DNA from: Pseudorasbora parva
Taxonomy: Eukaryota; Chordata; Actinopteri; Cypriniformes; Gobionidae
Direction of reading: 5' to 3'
NCBI RefSeq assembly: GCF_024679245.1
Contig: NC_090178.1
Coordinates: forward strand, 17,355,213-17,419,212
Length of the DNA: 64,000 bases
Below are positions 12,711-25,078 of the stretch, piece after piece (positions within the stretch are counted from its first letter, which is position 1; each line of letters begins with the position of its first letter). Position numbers and translations under genes: made by a program. The notes under the pieces are model-generated. The model was not told the origin of the DNA and made no database searches. It saw only the letters and a list, made by a program, of their open reading frames with translations.

Positions 12711-13416
12711 AAACCTGATTCAAAAAAAGTTGGGACACTGTACAAACTGTGAATAACAACAGAATACAGTGATGTGGAAGTTTCAAATTTCAATATTTTA
12801 TTCAGAATCCAACATAGATGACATATCAAATGTTTAAATGACTCCCCTCTAAGGGCCCGAAGATCACGGCATCCAGTATGGTTTTCCGGCCTTGACCCTT
12901 ACGCAAAGAGATTTTTCCAGAATCCCTGAATCTTTGGATGATTTTATGCACTGTAGATGATGATAACTTCAAACTCTGTGCAATTCTTCTCTGAGAAACT
13001 CCTTTCTGATATTGCTCCACTATTTTTCGCTGCAGCGTTGGGGGAATTGGTGATCCTCTGCCCATCTTGACTTCTGAGAGACACTGCCACTCTGAGAGGC
13101 TCTTTTTATACCCAATCATGTTGCAAATTGACCTAATCAGATACAAATGGGTCCTCCAGCTGTTCCTTATATGTACATTTAACTTTTCCTGCCTCTTATT
13201 GCTAACGGTCCCAACTTTTTTGGAATGGGTAGCTCTCATGAAATCCAAAATGAGACAATATTTGGCATGCCATTTCAAAATGTCTCACTGTCAACATTTG
13301 ATATGTTATCTATATTCTATTGTGAATAAAATATAAGTTTATGAGATTTGTAAATTATTGCATTCTTTTTTTATTCACAACTTGTACAGTGTCACAACTT
13401 TTTTGGACTTGGGTTT
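12711..13416 (-). mobile_element. Internally deleted Tc1-like element
   Basis: The ends are inverted copies around AAAAAAGTTGGGACACTGTA and TACAGTGTCACAACTTTTTT, extending inward through ACATTTGATATGT on both arms. The element keeps its 5' leader and the first part of a transposase gene, then jumps straight to the other terminal repeat, so it is a MITE-like deletion product. A 12-bp sequence, CATTACCACTGG, stands outside both ends (12688-12699 and 13420-13431). Confidence 0.82.
12842..13065 (-). pseudogene. Tc1-like transposase N-terminal fragment
   Basis: Reading on the minus strand from an ATG at 13065, about 65 codons match the family's DNA-binding head: MGRGSPIPPTLQRKIVEQYQ begins it, followed by GVSQRRIAQSLKLSSSTVHK, a helix-turn-helix, and a basic GQGRKT stretch. 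Downstream of about codon 65 the frame is lost by a small indel and then deleted into the terminal repeat, so the whole DDE catalytic domain is missing. It cannot be a working enzyme; at most it could be a DNA-binding peptide, for which there is no evidence. Confidence 0.85.
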
Positions 13417-13431
13417 GTTCATTACCACTGG

Positions 13432-16389
13432 ATAAATGCTTGTTTTGTAGCATGTTTCACTTCAATCACTGCAGCGTTTAGGCATAGGCAAGAGTAATAC
13501 ATGGATTGTTGTTGCCAACAATTGGTTGTTAAAGGGTTGTACAATAACAGAATCAAATGGTTTGATATGAGAATACTACATCAAGAATTGTGGATTTACT
13601 TCATGAAGATGTGCTATGGGTGTTAATGTGTGGCCAGGCTTGTCAACAGGTCAAAATGCAATACAAAGACCCATAAGAGATGAAAAAAAACAACAACCGA
13701 GTATAAGCTCTCAGTGGAGCTGGTAATGAGTCGGGCCATGTCGAACAAAAGAAAACATATAGTTCCATCACACAGGAGCCTTGTGGGGATGAAAAAGGGA
13801 TAGGGAGACAGCAGGAGAGGGAAAGAAAGAAGCGCGAGAGTGTGAAAGAAAGAAACGGCAGAACAGAGCAGGCTTGATATGATTTCAATGGAATGTTTGT
13901 TGACACTGATTCATGGCCCGGGGCCTACAGATAAATGATTGAACAGCTCGGCTGTCAAAGCCAGAGGATTTCTTTGGGCTTGTGTTTCACTGTGCACTTT
14001 TAGCTGGAGGGAAGGTAGCAGTCAACTAACTGACACAGAATTAACCATGAAACACACTAAGCACTCCCCCTCCTCTACAAGTGCAGCTCTCCGCGAAACA
14101 GAGGGGCTCTACGACAGAGACTGATCTGGTTACACCACACCCACACAAACAGCACATATGAATGCTGTGCTGGAGAGCCCAACAGGCATATACAGAACAT
14201 ATATGTAATCAATTTGTACTTTAAGCATCCAGACTTAACCGTACAGCTCTAACCTCCTACTGTTGTACTTTTCTCCAGGGTTCCACCTACCACAATACCA
14301 GGAGGTATTCAGTGGTGTTGTGGCATCCTTGGAGTCCCTTCTAGGTCAAAAACATCCTGATGCGAGACTAGAATCCAATTCTGTTAAATTAACAGAAACA
14401 CTTTTGGGAAATGGAAAAGATCAGTCAAAAGTATTGAATAATACAGTAAAGAAATTGTGGATACCATGTCAGCTAAATTAATGGATTTCTTCAACTTCAG
14501 GCATTTTATGTCCTGGGGGTTGTATTTTTTTGTTATATGATCATATTAAAACTATTCCATCTTGTCTTTTAAATATACATTTCATTTTTTTTACATTATT
14601 TTTTACCAGAAAATCAATCATAATATATCGATTATTAAATAAAAATGAAAATAATTTAAACAAATAGTGCAATAAATATAAACTATTTATATATATATTT
14701 ATTTATAAATGTATTTATATATTTGGTATGTAAAAATATCTAATTATGTACTGATTGGTTATTGTTCTAATTATGTGTTTATGTATTGGTGTTATACAAA
14801 AACAAAGGAAAAGAAAAAAAGGTATAAGAAAAAAGTAATACTTATTAGGAGTAAAAATATTATGTTTTTAAAGGAAATGTTTATTTTTTAACTGTTTTAA
14901 ATTATTTTGAATGAAAATACCTAATAAAGTATATAAAAATGAATATAAATGTATATAAACTATAAATTATTTTTAAGTTTCCACCTCACCAATTTTTTTT
15001 TACCCAAATAAAGTTTTTATCAAAAGGTTGGGTTTACTAAAGAAGCAACAGTGTCAGTGAAGAGCTTGAGATTAGAATGAGATATTATTGATGCGTTATG
15101 ATTATTATTATTTACAGTTTTGGTACTGTTAGACATTACAAATGTGAAAAGTGTTTCTAAAAAGTAAAAAATGTCAATAGTTAAAGGAAAACCCCCAGTT
15201 ATGTGTGTATTGAGTAGCTCGGCCAATAGAGTGAGTTTGGGGCGGGACTACCTGTTTATCGGACCAATGGAAGCCTGCCAGAATGTTTACAACACCTGTA
15301 TGAAAATGTTTTTTTATTATTTACAATTATGTTAGTGGCACAGAAACCACACACAAAGGGAAGTGTCTTGAATTGATTAAATTTAACTCATCAAACATCA
15401 ACAACAAAGTGTGAACAGCGGTATCTGCTGTAGCTGGTACACAAACGCGGGTCCAAACAAGATGTTCTAAGCTAATTAAGACTTGGATGGGTGACAACAC
15501 AAACTAATGACTAAGCACAAGGTGTACATGAGTGTGTGTGTGTTATAGGTGTGAGGGCCATGAGGAGGAGCGAAAGAACACCGCTAGTTTGGCCACCTCA
15601 GCTCCTGTATGTCCTTGTGAAGGAGCTGAGGAAGAGGAAGGGCGGGGGAACGGGGGGCTTGGGTCAGAAGGGTTGCCATTTAATGCTGACTACCGACCAA
15701 TCAGAGGGTCCCAGACTGTCAAGGACTGTAGAGGAGAGGGGGGCGGGCAGCTCGGAGGCAGACCCCGCAGGTCAATTATCTCTAGCAAGGAGACACTGTC
15801 GACGAAGCTCCAAATCTCATTTGCGCAGCTGCGGCCAGACTACACACACCTGAGTGCGCGTCGCCGCCACCCCACGAAGGCAATTAACGTCTTGTCTCAA
15901 TGGCGTGCATATTCCCAATGACAGCTCCTGTAGTCTGGAAACCAGGACGGATACACCTTCCAGGTAAAGGTACAGAGAGGAGAACCTTAACTCATCTTCC
16001 CAGAGAGACTAATTTTAGGTGCTACATGTTTTGTCTCTGCCCTGCAGCCATGGATCAGGCGAGAGAGCTCTGCACCTGTTGAACCACACTGCACCGGCTT
16101 AAAGTGTTCTGCTGGGAGCACCGACCCCCACCTTGCATTGAGAAAGGAAAGGAGAGACGAGTAAGGGTCTTATGAGCCACTGAACCAAACAGCCCAGTGG
16201 ATTCTTTCACCACCTCCTTAAACCACAGCACACAGCCTTAAGTGAGGAAATATTTCTAAAGATGGATATTTCACATCCATCACACACAAACAAAATCAGT
16301 CGCATGCTGTTTTAGATAGGACTAAACAGATGACTAAATATATGGTATACTTACTGTTAAATGACAGTGTTAAATACCAACAAAAGTGT
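13432..16389. other. Gene-less region
   Basis: 13440-14280 and 15230-16330 are mixed-composition, repeat-poor sequence. 14520-15010 is very AT-rich with several poly-A/T stretches. Open frames (for example 15532-15921) lie in GA-rich DNA and overlap in two frames; no protein family is recognised. Confidence 0.35.
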
Positions 16390-16781
16390 GTGTGTGTGAG
16401 TGTGCGTGTGTGGGTGTGTTTGTGTGGGCATATTTTGTGACATATGAGGACACAAATGTGTATAATGACATGGGTATGACATAGGTATTACAAGGAGAGG
16501 GTGAAATATGAGGACATTAGCCATGTCCCCACTTTTCAAAATGCTTATAAATCATACAGGATAAGTTTTTTTAGAAAGTAAAAATGCAGAATGTTTCCTG
16601 TGATGGGTAGGTTTAGGGGTAGGGGCAGTGTAAGGGGATAGGAAATACGGTTTGTACAGTATGAAACCTATGGAATGTCCCCATATGTAACAAAAACAAA
16701 TGTTTTGTGTGTTTGTGTGTGTGCGTGCGTGTGTGCGTGCGTGCGTGCGTGCGTGCGTGCGTGTGTGTGTGTGTGTGTGTT
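16390..16781. mobile_element. MITE bounded by (TG)n, GGACACAAATGTG family
   Basis: The core at about 16433-16700 runs from GTGACATATGAGGACAC through AAATCATACAGGATAAG and GATGGGTAGGTTTAGGGG to GGAATGTCCCCATATG. TG tracts lie on both sides (16385-16430 and a TG/CG-alternating tract at 16704-16781). Related copies lie at 36880-37535 (split), 37560-37860 and 55777-56053, again next to TG or CA repeats. It has no coding capacity. Confidence 0.75.
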
Positions 16782-16837
16782 GAAAAATACAGTATAAAGG
16801 CCCTTTCACACCGGAAGCATAACGGAAAAGCGAATAT

Positions 16838-17025
16838 TACTACTACTACTACTTACTACTTCTACAACTGCTACTTCTACAACTGCTACTTCTACTACTA
16901 CTACTACTACTACTACTACTATTACTACTACTACTTACTACTTCTACTACTGCTACTTCTACTACTACTACTACTACTACTACTACTATTACTACTACTA
17001 CTTACTACTTCTACTACTGCTACTT

Positions 17026-17070
<45 letters not shown>

Positions 17071-17237
17071 ATGCTTCTACTACTACTACTACTAATCCTA
17101 CTTACTACTTACTACTTCTACTACTACTATTACTATTTACTACTTCTACTTCTACTACTCCTACATACTACTTCGACTAATACTACTAGTACTATTAGTA
17201 CTACTACTACTACTTACTACTTCTACTACTGCTACTT

Positions 17238-17272
<35 letters not shown>

Positions 17273-17570
17273 GCTTCTACTACTACTACTAATCCTACTT
17301 ACTACTTACTACTTACTACTTCTACTACTACTATTACTACTTACTACTTCTACTTCTACTATTACTATTACTACTTACTACTTACTACTTACTACTTCTA
17401 CTTCTACTACTCCTACTTACTAATTACTACTTCTACTACTGCTACTACTACTACTACTACTACTAATCCTACTTACTACTTCTACTACTACTATTACTAC
17501 TTACTACTTCTACTTCTACTACTCCTACATACTACTTACTACTTTGACTACTACTACTAGTACTACTACA
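16838..17570. repeat. (TAC)n microsatellite with higher-order structure
   Basis: About 730 bp of TAC triplets with regular variants (TTC, TGC, ATT). Between about 16860 and 17060 a longer unit of roughly 65 bp, marked by CTTACTACTTCTACTACTGC, repeats in tandem, and related units follow to the end. Frames through it encode only Tyr, Leu and Thr runs and are not genes. Confidence 0.95.
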
Positions 17571-17615
17571 TTGTGTTAAACCTGCAGCTAGCCAGGTGGA
17601 TAAGCCATTTTGTGA

Positions 17616-19675
17616 TTGGTCCCCACATTTTTTTTTTTACAGAAGCAGGATAGAAATATGTACAGGTATGGGGAGTCCGCATACAAACAAAGGCTCGTTC
17701 AGGAACCCCCGGTGAGGCGGGAAGTTAAACGCTGGTCGCCTCATTCAGAGATCACGCTACAGGCAGCTCTTGACGACGTTGACTGGGACATGTTCCGGGC
17801 GAGTTCATCGGACGTCAGCGAGTTCACTGATGTGGTGCTCTGCTTCATCAACACACTGACAGAGCAAGCCACACAAACAATAACTATAACGTCCTTCTCT
17901 AATCAGAAACCGTGGGTGGACAGTTCAATCCGCGCTGCAGTAAACGCCCGCACTGCCGCATACAACGCCGGTCTACTAACAGGGAATATGAGGGATTATA
18001 AATCATCCTGTTATGCTCTCCGACGCGCCGTTAAAGCCGCAAAGCTCCGTTATAGGGATCGCGTGGAGTCTTATTTCCAACTCAACGACTCCCGGCGGAT
18101 GTGGCAGGGACTGAGGACCATCTGTGCTTTTGGAACGAAATCCTCTGCAGAAGTGAGAGCTGATCCATTGCTTGTGAACAAGTTAAACTCTTTCTATGCT
18201 CGCTTTGATGGCAATCGCGGCAGCGCGACACTGCCGAGTGACACGTCAGACAGAATAACTCAGAGCTGCAACAATCACGTGATCTCTGTCTCGGAGGATG
18301 AAGTCCGTAGGACACTCAAACGTGTGGATGTTAGGAAAGCTGCTGGTCCGGATGGCGTTTCAGGTCGTGTCCTGCGGTCCTGTGCTGATCAGCTCGCTGG
18401 ACTCCTCACATCCATCTTCAATGAGTCCCTTGCTACATCTGTGGTCCCAACCTCATTCAAAAAATCCACCATCATCCCTGTCCCTAAGAACAGTAAACCC
18501 TCTTGCCTAAATGACTATCGCCCAGTGGCTCTCACGTCTTTAGTCATGAAGGTCTTTGAGAGACTCATCAAAAACAACATTTGCTCCTCCATCCCTGACA
18601 CCTTGGACCCTTTTCAGTTCGCCTATCGTCCCAATAGATCGACTGAAGATGCCATCTCTCACGTCCTCCACTCCTCCCTCACACACATCGACAGCAAGAA
18701 TGGGAACTATGTAAGACTGCTATTTATTGACTATAGTTCAGCCTTTAACACCATAGTTCCCATTAAGCTAACTAACAAACTCCTGGATCTCGGACTGAAC
18801 TCTTCTCTCTGTCACTGGATTGAAGATTTCCTCACTGGCAGACCTCAGGTGGTGAGAGTAGGACAGTTCACCTCCACCTCCATCACCGTGAGTGTGGGAG
18901 CTCCACAGGGCTGTGTCCTCAGTCCCCTGCTCTACTCTCTCTATACGCATGACTGTTTGTCCACACACAGCTCCACCTCTGTCATCAAGTTTGTGGATGA
19001 TACTGTTGTCCTGGGCCTCATTTCCGACAACAATGAGACCGCATACTTGGACGAGGTGGAGCAACTGACATCATGGTGCCAAGACAACTGTCTCCTTCTG
19101 AATGTGAACAAGACCAAAGAACTGATTGTGGACTTCAGGAAGAGACAGCAACGGTCATATTCCCCTCTCATGATCAGCGGGACACCAGTAGAGAGAGTGA
19201 GCAGCTTCAAATACCTGGGTGTGAACATCTCCGAGGACCTGACCTGGACTGCACATATCCAGTCTCAGGTGAAAAAGGCCAGGCAAAGACTGTACCACCT
19301 GCGCCAGCTGAGGAAATTCCGGGTCTCACCAGCTATCCTGAAAACTTTCTATTCAGGGGCGATAGAAAGTTTACTGACTCAGTGCATCACAGCGTGGTAT
19401 GGTAACAGCACCAGTCACGACTGCAAAGCCCTGCAAAGAGTGGTGCGCTTGTCCGAGCGCATCTCAGGGTCAGCTCTCCCGTCTCTGCAGGACATCTACA
19501 TCAAATGATGCAGAGGCAGAGCTACAAAAATCATCAAGGACATTAATCACCCGGCCAACCCCCACTTCACCCGGCTGCCTTCTGGTAAGCGCTTCCGTAG
19601 CCTGATGGCCAAAACTGAGAGACTCAGGAGGAGTTTCTTCCCACAGGCCATCAGACTCCTGAACGCTGTCACTTA
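17616..19675 (+). pseudogene. L2/CR1-type LINE ORF2, reverse transcriptase, one nonsense codon
   Basis: Family role: copies the LINE's RNA into DNA at the insertion site. From about 17640 the frame is open for about 620 codons. Motifs in order, with residues counted from 17616: AAGPDGVSG at about 243, FIDYSSAFNTI at about 369, PQGCVLSPLLY at about 430, and the active-site FVDD at 459-462, followed by thumb-like sequence. TGA at 19506 breaks the frame where CGA (Arg) fits the family, a simple C-to-T change, and the frame then runs on 56 codons to a natural TAA at 19673. The upstream endonuclease domain is absent, so the copy is 5'-truncated. The ATG at 17616 lies in flanking DNA and is not the true start. 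Confidence 0.88.
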
Positions 19676-20076
19676 ACAACATGTGACTTCACCTCACTCA
19701 GTATTAACAAACTCACATACTGATATTGCACTGCACTTTATTCTTGTGTTCCATGTAACTACTCATTATAATGCTGTTTGCACATTACACTCCGCACTTC
19801 TGTTATCCACGTATTTATTTTTATAGTCTCCAGTTTACTTTATCTCACTTATTTTATTCCACATCTCTTATTTCTTTTACTTGATTTATTCATAATTCTA
19901 CATATGAATATATATATAGCACCTTATCCTATTCCTATTTTATAATTTATTGTGCTTTTTTTGTTAATTGTTATTTGCTGTCCATGGAGCGGACCTGTTT
20001 ACATTTCACTGCCGGTTGTATTCTGTATAACTGTGTATGTGACAAATAAAACTCTTGAACTTGAACTTGAACTTGG
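17640..20076 (+). mobile_element. 5'-truncated L2/CR1-like LINE
   Basis: The element starts near 17640, just after a T-rich stretch next to the (TAC)n array, and ends in AATAAAACT followed by a short run of CTTGAA repeats (about 20046-20076), the tail style of L2/CR1 LINEs. The 3' untranslated region is 19676-20045 and AT-rich. The 5' junction is approximate. No clear target duplication was found. Confidence 0.85.
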
Positions 20077-23000
20077 TTTCCAGCCTGAGCTGCAGGGCGA
20101 AATCAAATTGCTGGCAAATCAGGCTGGGTTTACCCAGTCTAACTACTAGTAGTGGTAGCAGTATCGGTATCAGTAATCTTGTGGATGTTGTATGCAGGTT
20201 AAGACTGGATTCAGATTTTTAAAATGTACTATAATGCATTTCACAGGTACTTTAAGACTGGATTTAGATTTCTAAGAAAGGGAATACTAATATTTTTATG
20301 TTTTAAAAGTTATTACAATAATGAACATATGACGTGTTTTTGGTGAGTTTATAATGTAATACATTTCTCATAATGTAAAAATTGTTATAACACTATATGA
20401 GCTCAAGATTTTATTACGTATTAATAAAATAAATTAGAAAATTAATACATTATGAACATTTTATTGCAATAATAATGTAATACTTATTACATTATGTGCA
20501 GTAATTACATTATGGGTTGCTACACTGTTTATGCGATCAAAATACAAGCAAAATAGTAATACTGTGAAGAATTATTGGACTATTATTTAAAATGTATTTA
20601 TTTTTATTATTTAACACATTACAAAATGTTAATGCCTGTGATGGCAGTCATTACTCCAGGCTATATAAATTATAAATGTCTTTATTGTCACTTTACATTT
20701 GTCTCATTTGTCACAGTCTCTTTCTGACCATAAATGTTTATTTATATACATTTCTAAATACTTAATTATAATGATTTAAAAAAAAATCTGTACAAATAAA
20801 CAGGTTAAAATATTTGTACAGTACATTTGGGCACTCTTTAAGTTTAGCAGACTTCCTGAGTTAAATCATTGAGTCATGTAGCTGCTTTCTACTCGGTTTG
20901 CTTTATCTGTGTTTGTGCCAGGTCCATGAGTAAGCAGAAAACACATGGGCTTACTGTATGATGGAAAGAAAGCGAGCAGAGACCGATCATTCTTCCATTC
21001 AGAAGCCCATCATAATGCTCAGCGGCTCATTTATTTATTGAATTACTCACTGCACATACAGGTGTAATGCCTTGTGCAATACATACAAAGTTAATCCACG
21101 AGGGTTTACAATAGCCACTGATATGTATCCTAGAGAAAAAACAATGACATACACACCCCGCGGCACATGCTCATAATAATACTCGCATACATTTCTTTCC
21201 TTTATCGCTCTTGCACGCTCCCCACACATGTGAGGGCCAACACTAGCTGTCTGTCGGATGAGAATTAAACAAATGTATCAGTGGAAGCTGGAAAATATAA
21301 CGCCCCTGGGACTTCATTTACCTCCCGCATATTCAAGGGAGTTTGTCTGCGTTTTACTGCCCCACATAATCTACAGCATCTCCTCTACTCCATCTCTCCA
21401 GCATCCACGACTAGCATTGAGCTCATTATGAGCGGCGGGGTGAATTCCACTGAACGTCCTAACCCTGCAGTTCCACCCACTTCTCGCTAAAGGCTAGCAT
21501 GCTTTTAACTTTGAGCGTTCATTAATAACGCAGGCAATGCCATCTGTTTGTGCCGGGCTTTTGTCTTGATTGTTAGTTGACGTGTTGCTAATACAGGCCA
21601 GAAAGGTCACGTACAAGAGGCCTCTTTTGTTGTTCTATTTGGAATTGCTCTCACCCGTTGTGTAAAGAAATCATTAAAAATTGAAAGGGAGAATGCTGGA
21701 AGAGAGAAAATGCATATGTTTTGGACATTATTAATATTAAATAATCATGTTTGTCTCCTAAATTGAGAGTGACTAGCACCACAATATCAGTAATTAGATG
21801 AATTATAGATGGAGGAGGGATGGGCAAGTGGCCGTCTGAGTAAATGGAATTGGCAAACCCAATTATTTATTTTTTAAAGTGCAGCCCCATTAGTAGTGTC
21901 ACTTCAATGTCCAAATGGCACCACTAATAAAACCACAACTAGCACTTAACCGGTTTAATTAATAGTAAGATCATTAATATTAGAATTAGTGGGCATTAAA
22001 CACTGCTCACACTGAGGCAGGCAAGGCGAGTGTGCTGCATGCCGGAAGGAGCATTTTTTTTTTTAGATGAAGTACTCTCATTACTAAAAAATCGACACTG
22101 AATTCAGTGTAAATACAGTAATACAACATGAATTCAACTTGTTTCCCCCCAGCATAACTTTTTACAGAAAGACTTCTTGGTATATAAAGTTTACACATAT
22201 TTTAAAGGACATTTTCTGAATTGATTTTCTGAAATGTTATGCAATGCTTTGGCGCAAAGTGTAAATAGCAACTATTCTATTGACACTAAGTGAAAATATA
22301 TTTATATATTTTCTTAGTGATAGATGATATTTACACTAAATACAAATAGCTGTAGATGCTATTTATTGATTGAATAAAATAGTGAAAATAGCGATATAGA
22401 AAATAGCGAATGTGTAAATAGTAATTAGATGCTATTTATACTTAAAAAAATACATTCCCGGGGGGTGTTTTTTGGGCAGGGTTCCCTGCTAAATCGAGCA
22501 TTTCCGGCGCTAAATATTAAACAATTGGTGTCACTTCAACCCGCGGACATGAAAAACAGCCTACGGTTTTAAACAGTGTTAAAGTAGCTCGATTCCGCGG
22601 AAAACTGCGGAAGCCAGTGTTGATAAAATCCTAATATGGAGTAAACGGATGTCTACAACAAACTGGCAGATTTGAAGGGGCTATTTCCTCAAAAAGATTT
22701 AGATGTTTATTGTCAAATTATTAATGAATTAAATAACATTAGAACTGATGACTTTTTATTTAAAAAGTTTTTACTTTTTAAACTATTTTTAAAAGTTAGA
22801 AAATATTATTATAAAATAATTGTATACTTTTATATAATCTTTAAACAAAATACATTTTATGTTATGCCATGAGACGGCAAATGAGCGACTAAATACTAGC
22901 CTATATCTCTCTTGGAATGCAGTTAAAATTGCTGAAGTGTTAGTACAGTATTCATGAATTTATTTATGAGTGGTCTCTAACAAAATAATAATTAATTTGC

Positions 23001-23129
23001 ATAAAGCAAACCCCTAATATTTAGTTATTCGTTTTACATATAATATTAATGTTATTGAAATACAGTTTAAAATAACTCTAGAATAATATCCTCTAGAAAA
23101 ACGTTCTCTTATGAACAAGAACCAACGAG
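20077..23129. other. Gene-less region
   Basis: 20150-20850 is AT-rich with repeated ATTACATTATG-like phrases. 20860-22000 is mixed, repeat-poor and single-copy in appearance and could contain conserved non-coding DNA (for example 21850-21990 with several ATTAAT/TAAT cores). 22200-22470 has many GCTATTTA/AAATAGC phrases. No exon is recognised. Confidence 0.35.
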
Positions 23130-23346
23130 CGCATTAGAGTGATTCGTTGGAGAATCAGACTACACTTGTTGCAATTTATGTTTTTGATTCACTAAAAAGA
23201 ATCAGTTCATAACAGTCATTCCATCGGGAATTGGACTACACTGCTTGCACTATATGTTTTTGATTCACTGAAGAAACAGCACATTAGAGTGATTCGTTGG
23301 AGAATCAGACTAGGTACACTTGTTGCACTGTATGTTTTTGATTCAT
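23130..23346. repeat. Short tandem repeat block, about 75-150 bp units
   Basis: The phrase ATTAGAGTGATTCGTTGGAG occurs at 23133 and 23283, and TATGTTTTTGATTCA follows at three places (about 23178, 23252 and 23331), with a more diverged middle unit. This is tandem duplication of a short segment with no coding capacity. Confidence 0.75.
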
Positions 23347-24220
23347 ACAGCTATTTTCTTTTAAATTGAATTTCATTCCTATTTGCTTCTGAATAAGAAA
23401 CATACTTATGATAAATGTGTATACAGGTATTCCAATGATTCTAAGACTGCCAGGACCAGTATCTATTAGCTGCTTTATATATCATTAATGATGTATTTCT
23501 ACATTGACTGTGAACCGCGTGAAGCTTCAGCCCCTCCAGTGTGTCTTTTGACAGTAAGATAACATTTCACCACAGCACATCAGCCTCTAATTGGACCCGA
23601 TAATTAGTCCAAATGAAATACTCATGATAACTACAGGCACAACTCTGCACATGTGCTGTGTGTGAATGCTACAGGGCAAGTAAATACAGGATATAGAGAT
23701 ACCACCACTGCTCCCCGATCCAGCTCTCTCTTGGGCACACCTGAACTCTCTCACCAGCGTACGTTTGCCTCAGTATAAACATGCCTGAAGTGGTCAAGAA
23801 ATAGCAGAATGGCACCTCGCCAGACTAGTGTTTTTCCAGGGAAACCGTTCCCCAAATGGAGAGAGGCCCCTGGGCCTAGTTCCTCTGAGACAACCAGGAC
23901 CACTAAAACGAAGCTGACAAACACACAGTTCCAAACACCCGGAGAAGACTGCCTCAGCTTTAAACAAAACATATTACTAATTCAATAAAGGTTTTCATAT
24001 GTACATTGCATACTGGAAATACAAAAGACCTTCAAATGATCAGATAAACAAATCAAACTGATTTCCATGGACACCTAAATTCCTTTATGTATGTTTGTGT
24101 AATAATTAAAAGAGACACCAAGGCTAAAAGGAGCACCTGGTATTTAAATCCATCTCTTTTGTCCACTTTCAACCACTTCTGTCCTAATTGCTTCAAAGGG
24201 ACGGTCTATGGGCATTCTCA
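23347..24220. other. Gene-less sequence
   Basis: Single-copy in appearance. A minus-strand frame of 73 codons (23751-23972) has no recognisable domain. Confidence 0.35.
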
Positions 24221-24535
24221 GGCGGATCTCACAAAAATGCATATGTCGTGGTGTGCAATGTCGTGGAATGTATACGCCAAAACTCATTTTGGCATGTCTA
24301 TGCCACGCTGTTTTTCGCGTGCATATGATACGCACTTTATGGCGTATTATACATACGAACCCCCCACCCCGCCACCCTAAACCTACCAAAGAGCGTGTCA
24401 TATACACGCCATACAGTGCGTATCCTATGCACCCGAAAAACAGCGTATCATATGCACGCCAAAATGAGTTTTGCCGTATACATTCCACGACATTGCACAC
24501 TCGTACTATTCATACGCATTTACATGTGATCGGGT
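24221..24535. mobile_element. Hairpin MITE
   Basis: The two halves are near-complementary: GTGTGCAATGTCGTGGAATG in the left arm pairs with CATTCCACGACATTGCACAC in the right, and ACGCTGTTTTTCG pairs with CGAAAAACAGCGT. The loop is C-rich (CCCCCCACCCCGCC, about 24360-24375) beside CCCTAAACCTACC. It has no gene. The outermost bases are less well conserved, so the ends are approximate. Confidence 0.82.
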
Positions 24536-24754
24536 TGGCATTCTATTTTCAACTACCTCTGTGGTCGAAAGTAGACAAGCTCGAAACATTTTAGACCCCA
24601 TTTATGCCTGTATTTAACATTGCCCACTTGTATAATCCACGTCGTTCTAAATGTATCTTAACACCGGGTGCAAACAGGGCCCTAGATCAGGGGGATTTGA
24701 ATGTATTTTTTTAAAGCCAAGGACCCCCCAATACGATTAACCAAAAATCATTCA

Positions 24755-24965
24755 AATATGCTGATTTGGTGCTCAAATATCTTATTATCCTCACAGGTGA
24801 AAACTAATATTGTACTAATATTTTTGTGGAAACAATGATACATTATTTTTCAGGTTTGTTTTTTAAGTATAGAACGTTTATCAGCATTTATTTGAAAAAG
24901 ATTAAAAATAATAATTAAAAAAGTCTTTACTTTCACTTTTGATCAATTCAAAGCATATTTGCAGA
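24755..24965. repeat. Fragment of the CAAAAGTTTGGGG-type dispersed repeat
   Basis: Contains ATATGCTGATTTGGTGCTCA, ATATTTTTGTGGAAAC and TCACTTTTGATCAATT, which are phrases of the same family as 11912-12660. It is decayed and truncated. Confidence 0.65.
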
Positions 24966-25078
24966 GATGTATATCACTTTTCATATAAGTGTTTCAAAGC
25001 AGTTTACACAGCCTTAAAAATACATTTGACCTGAACCACCATAAATTGCAAACCCCAGTTCCCTTTCGGGGAACTCGA

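Noticed and set aside
16707..17292. Tyr-, Leu- and Thr-rich open frames
   Set aside because: Produced entirely by the (TAC)n array in three frames.
17570..20160. Target-site duplication for the LINE
   Set aside because: No convincing matching direct repeat could be found at the two ends; the 5' junction abuts a microsatellite.
23130..23346. CRISPR-like array
   Set aside because: Only three imperfect units without regular spacers, in a vertebrate-type genome.
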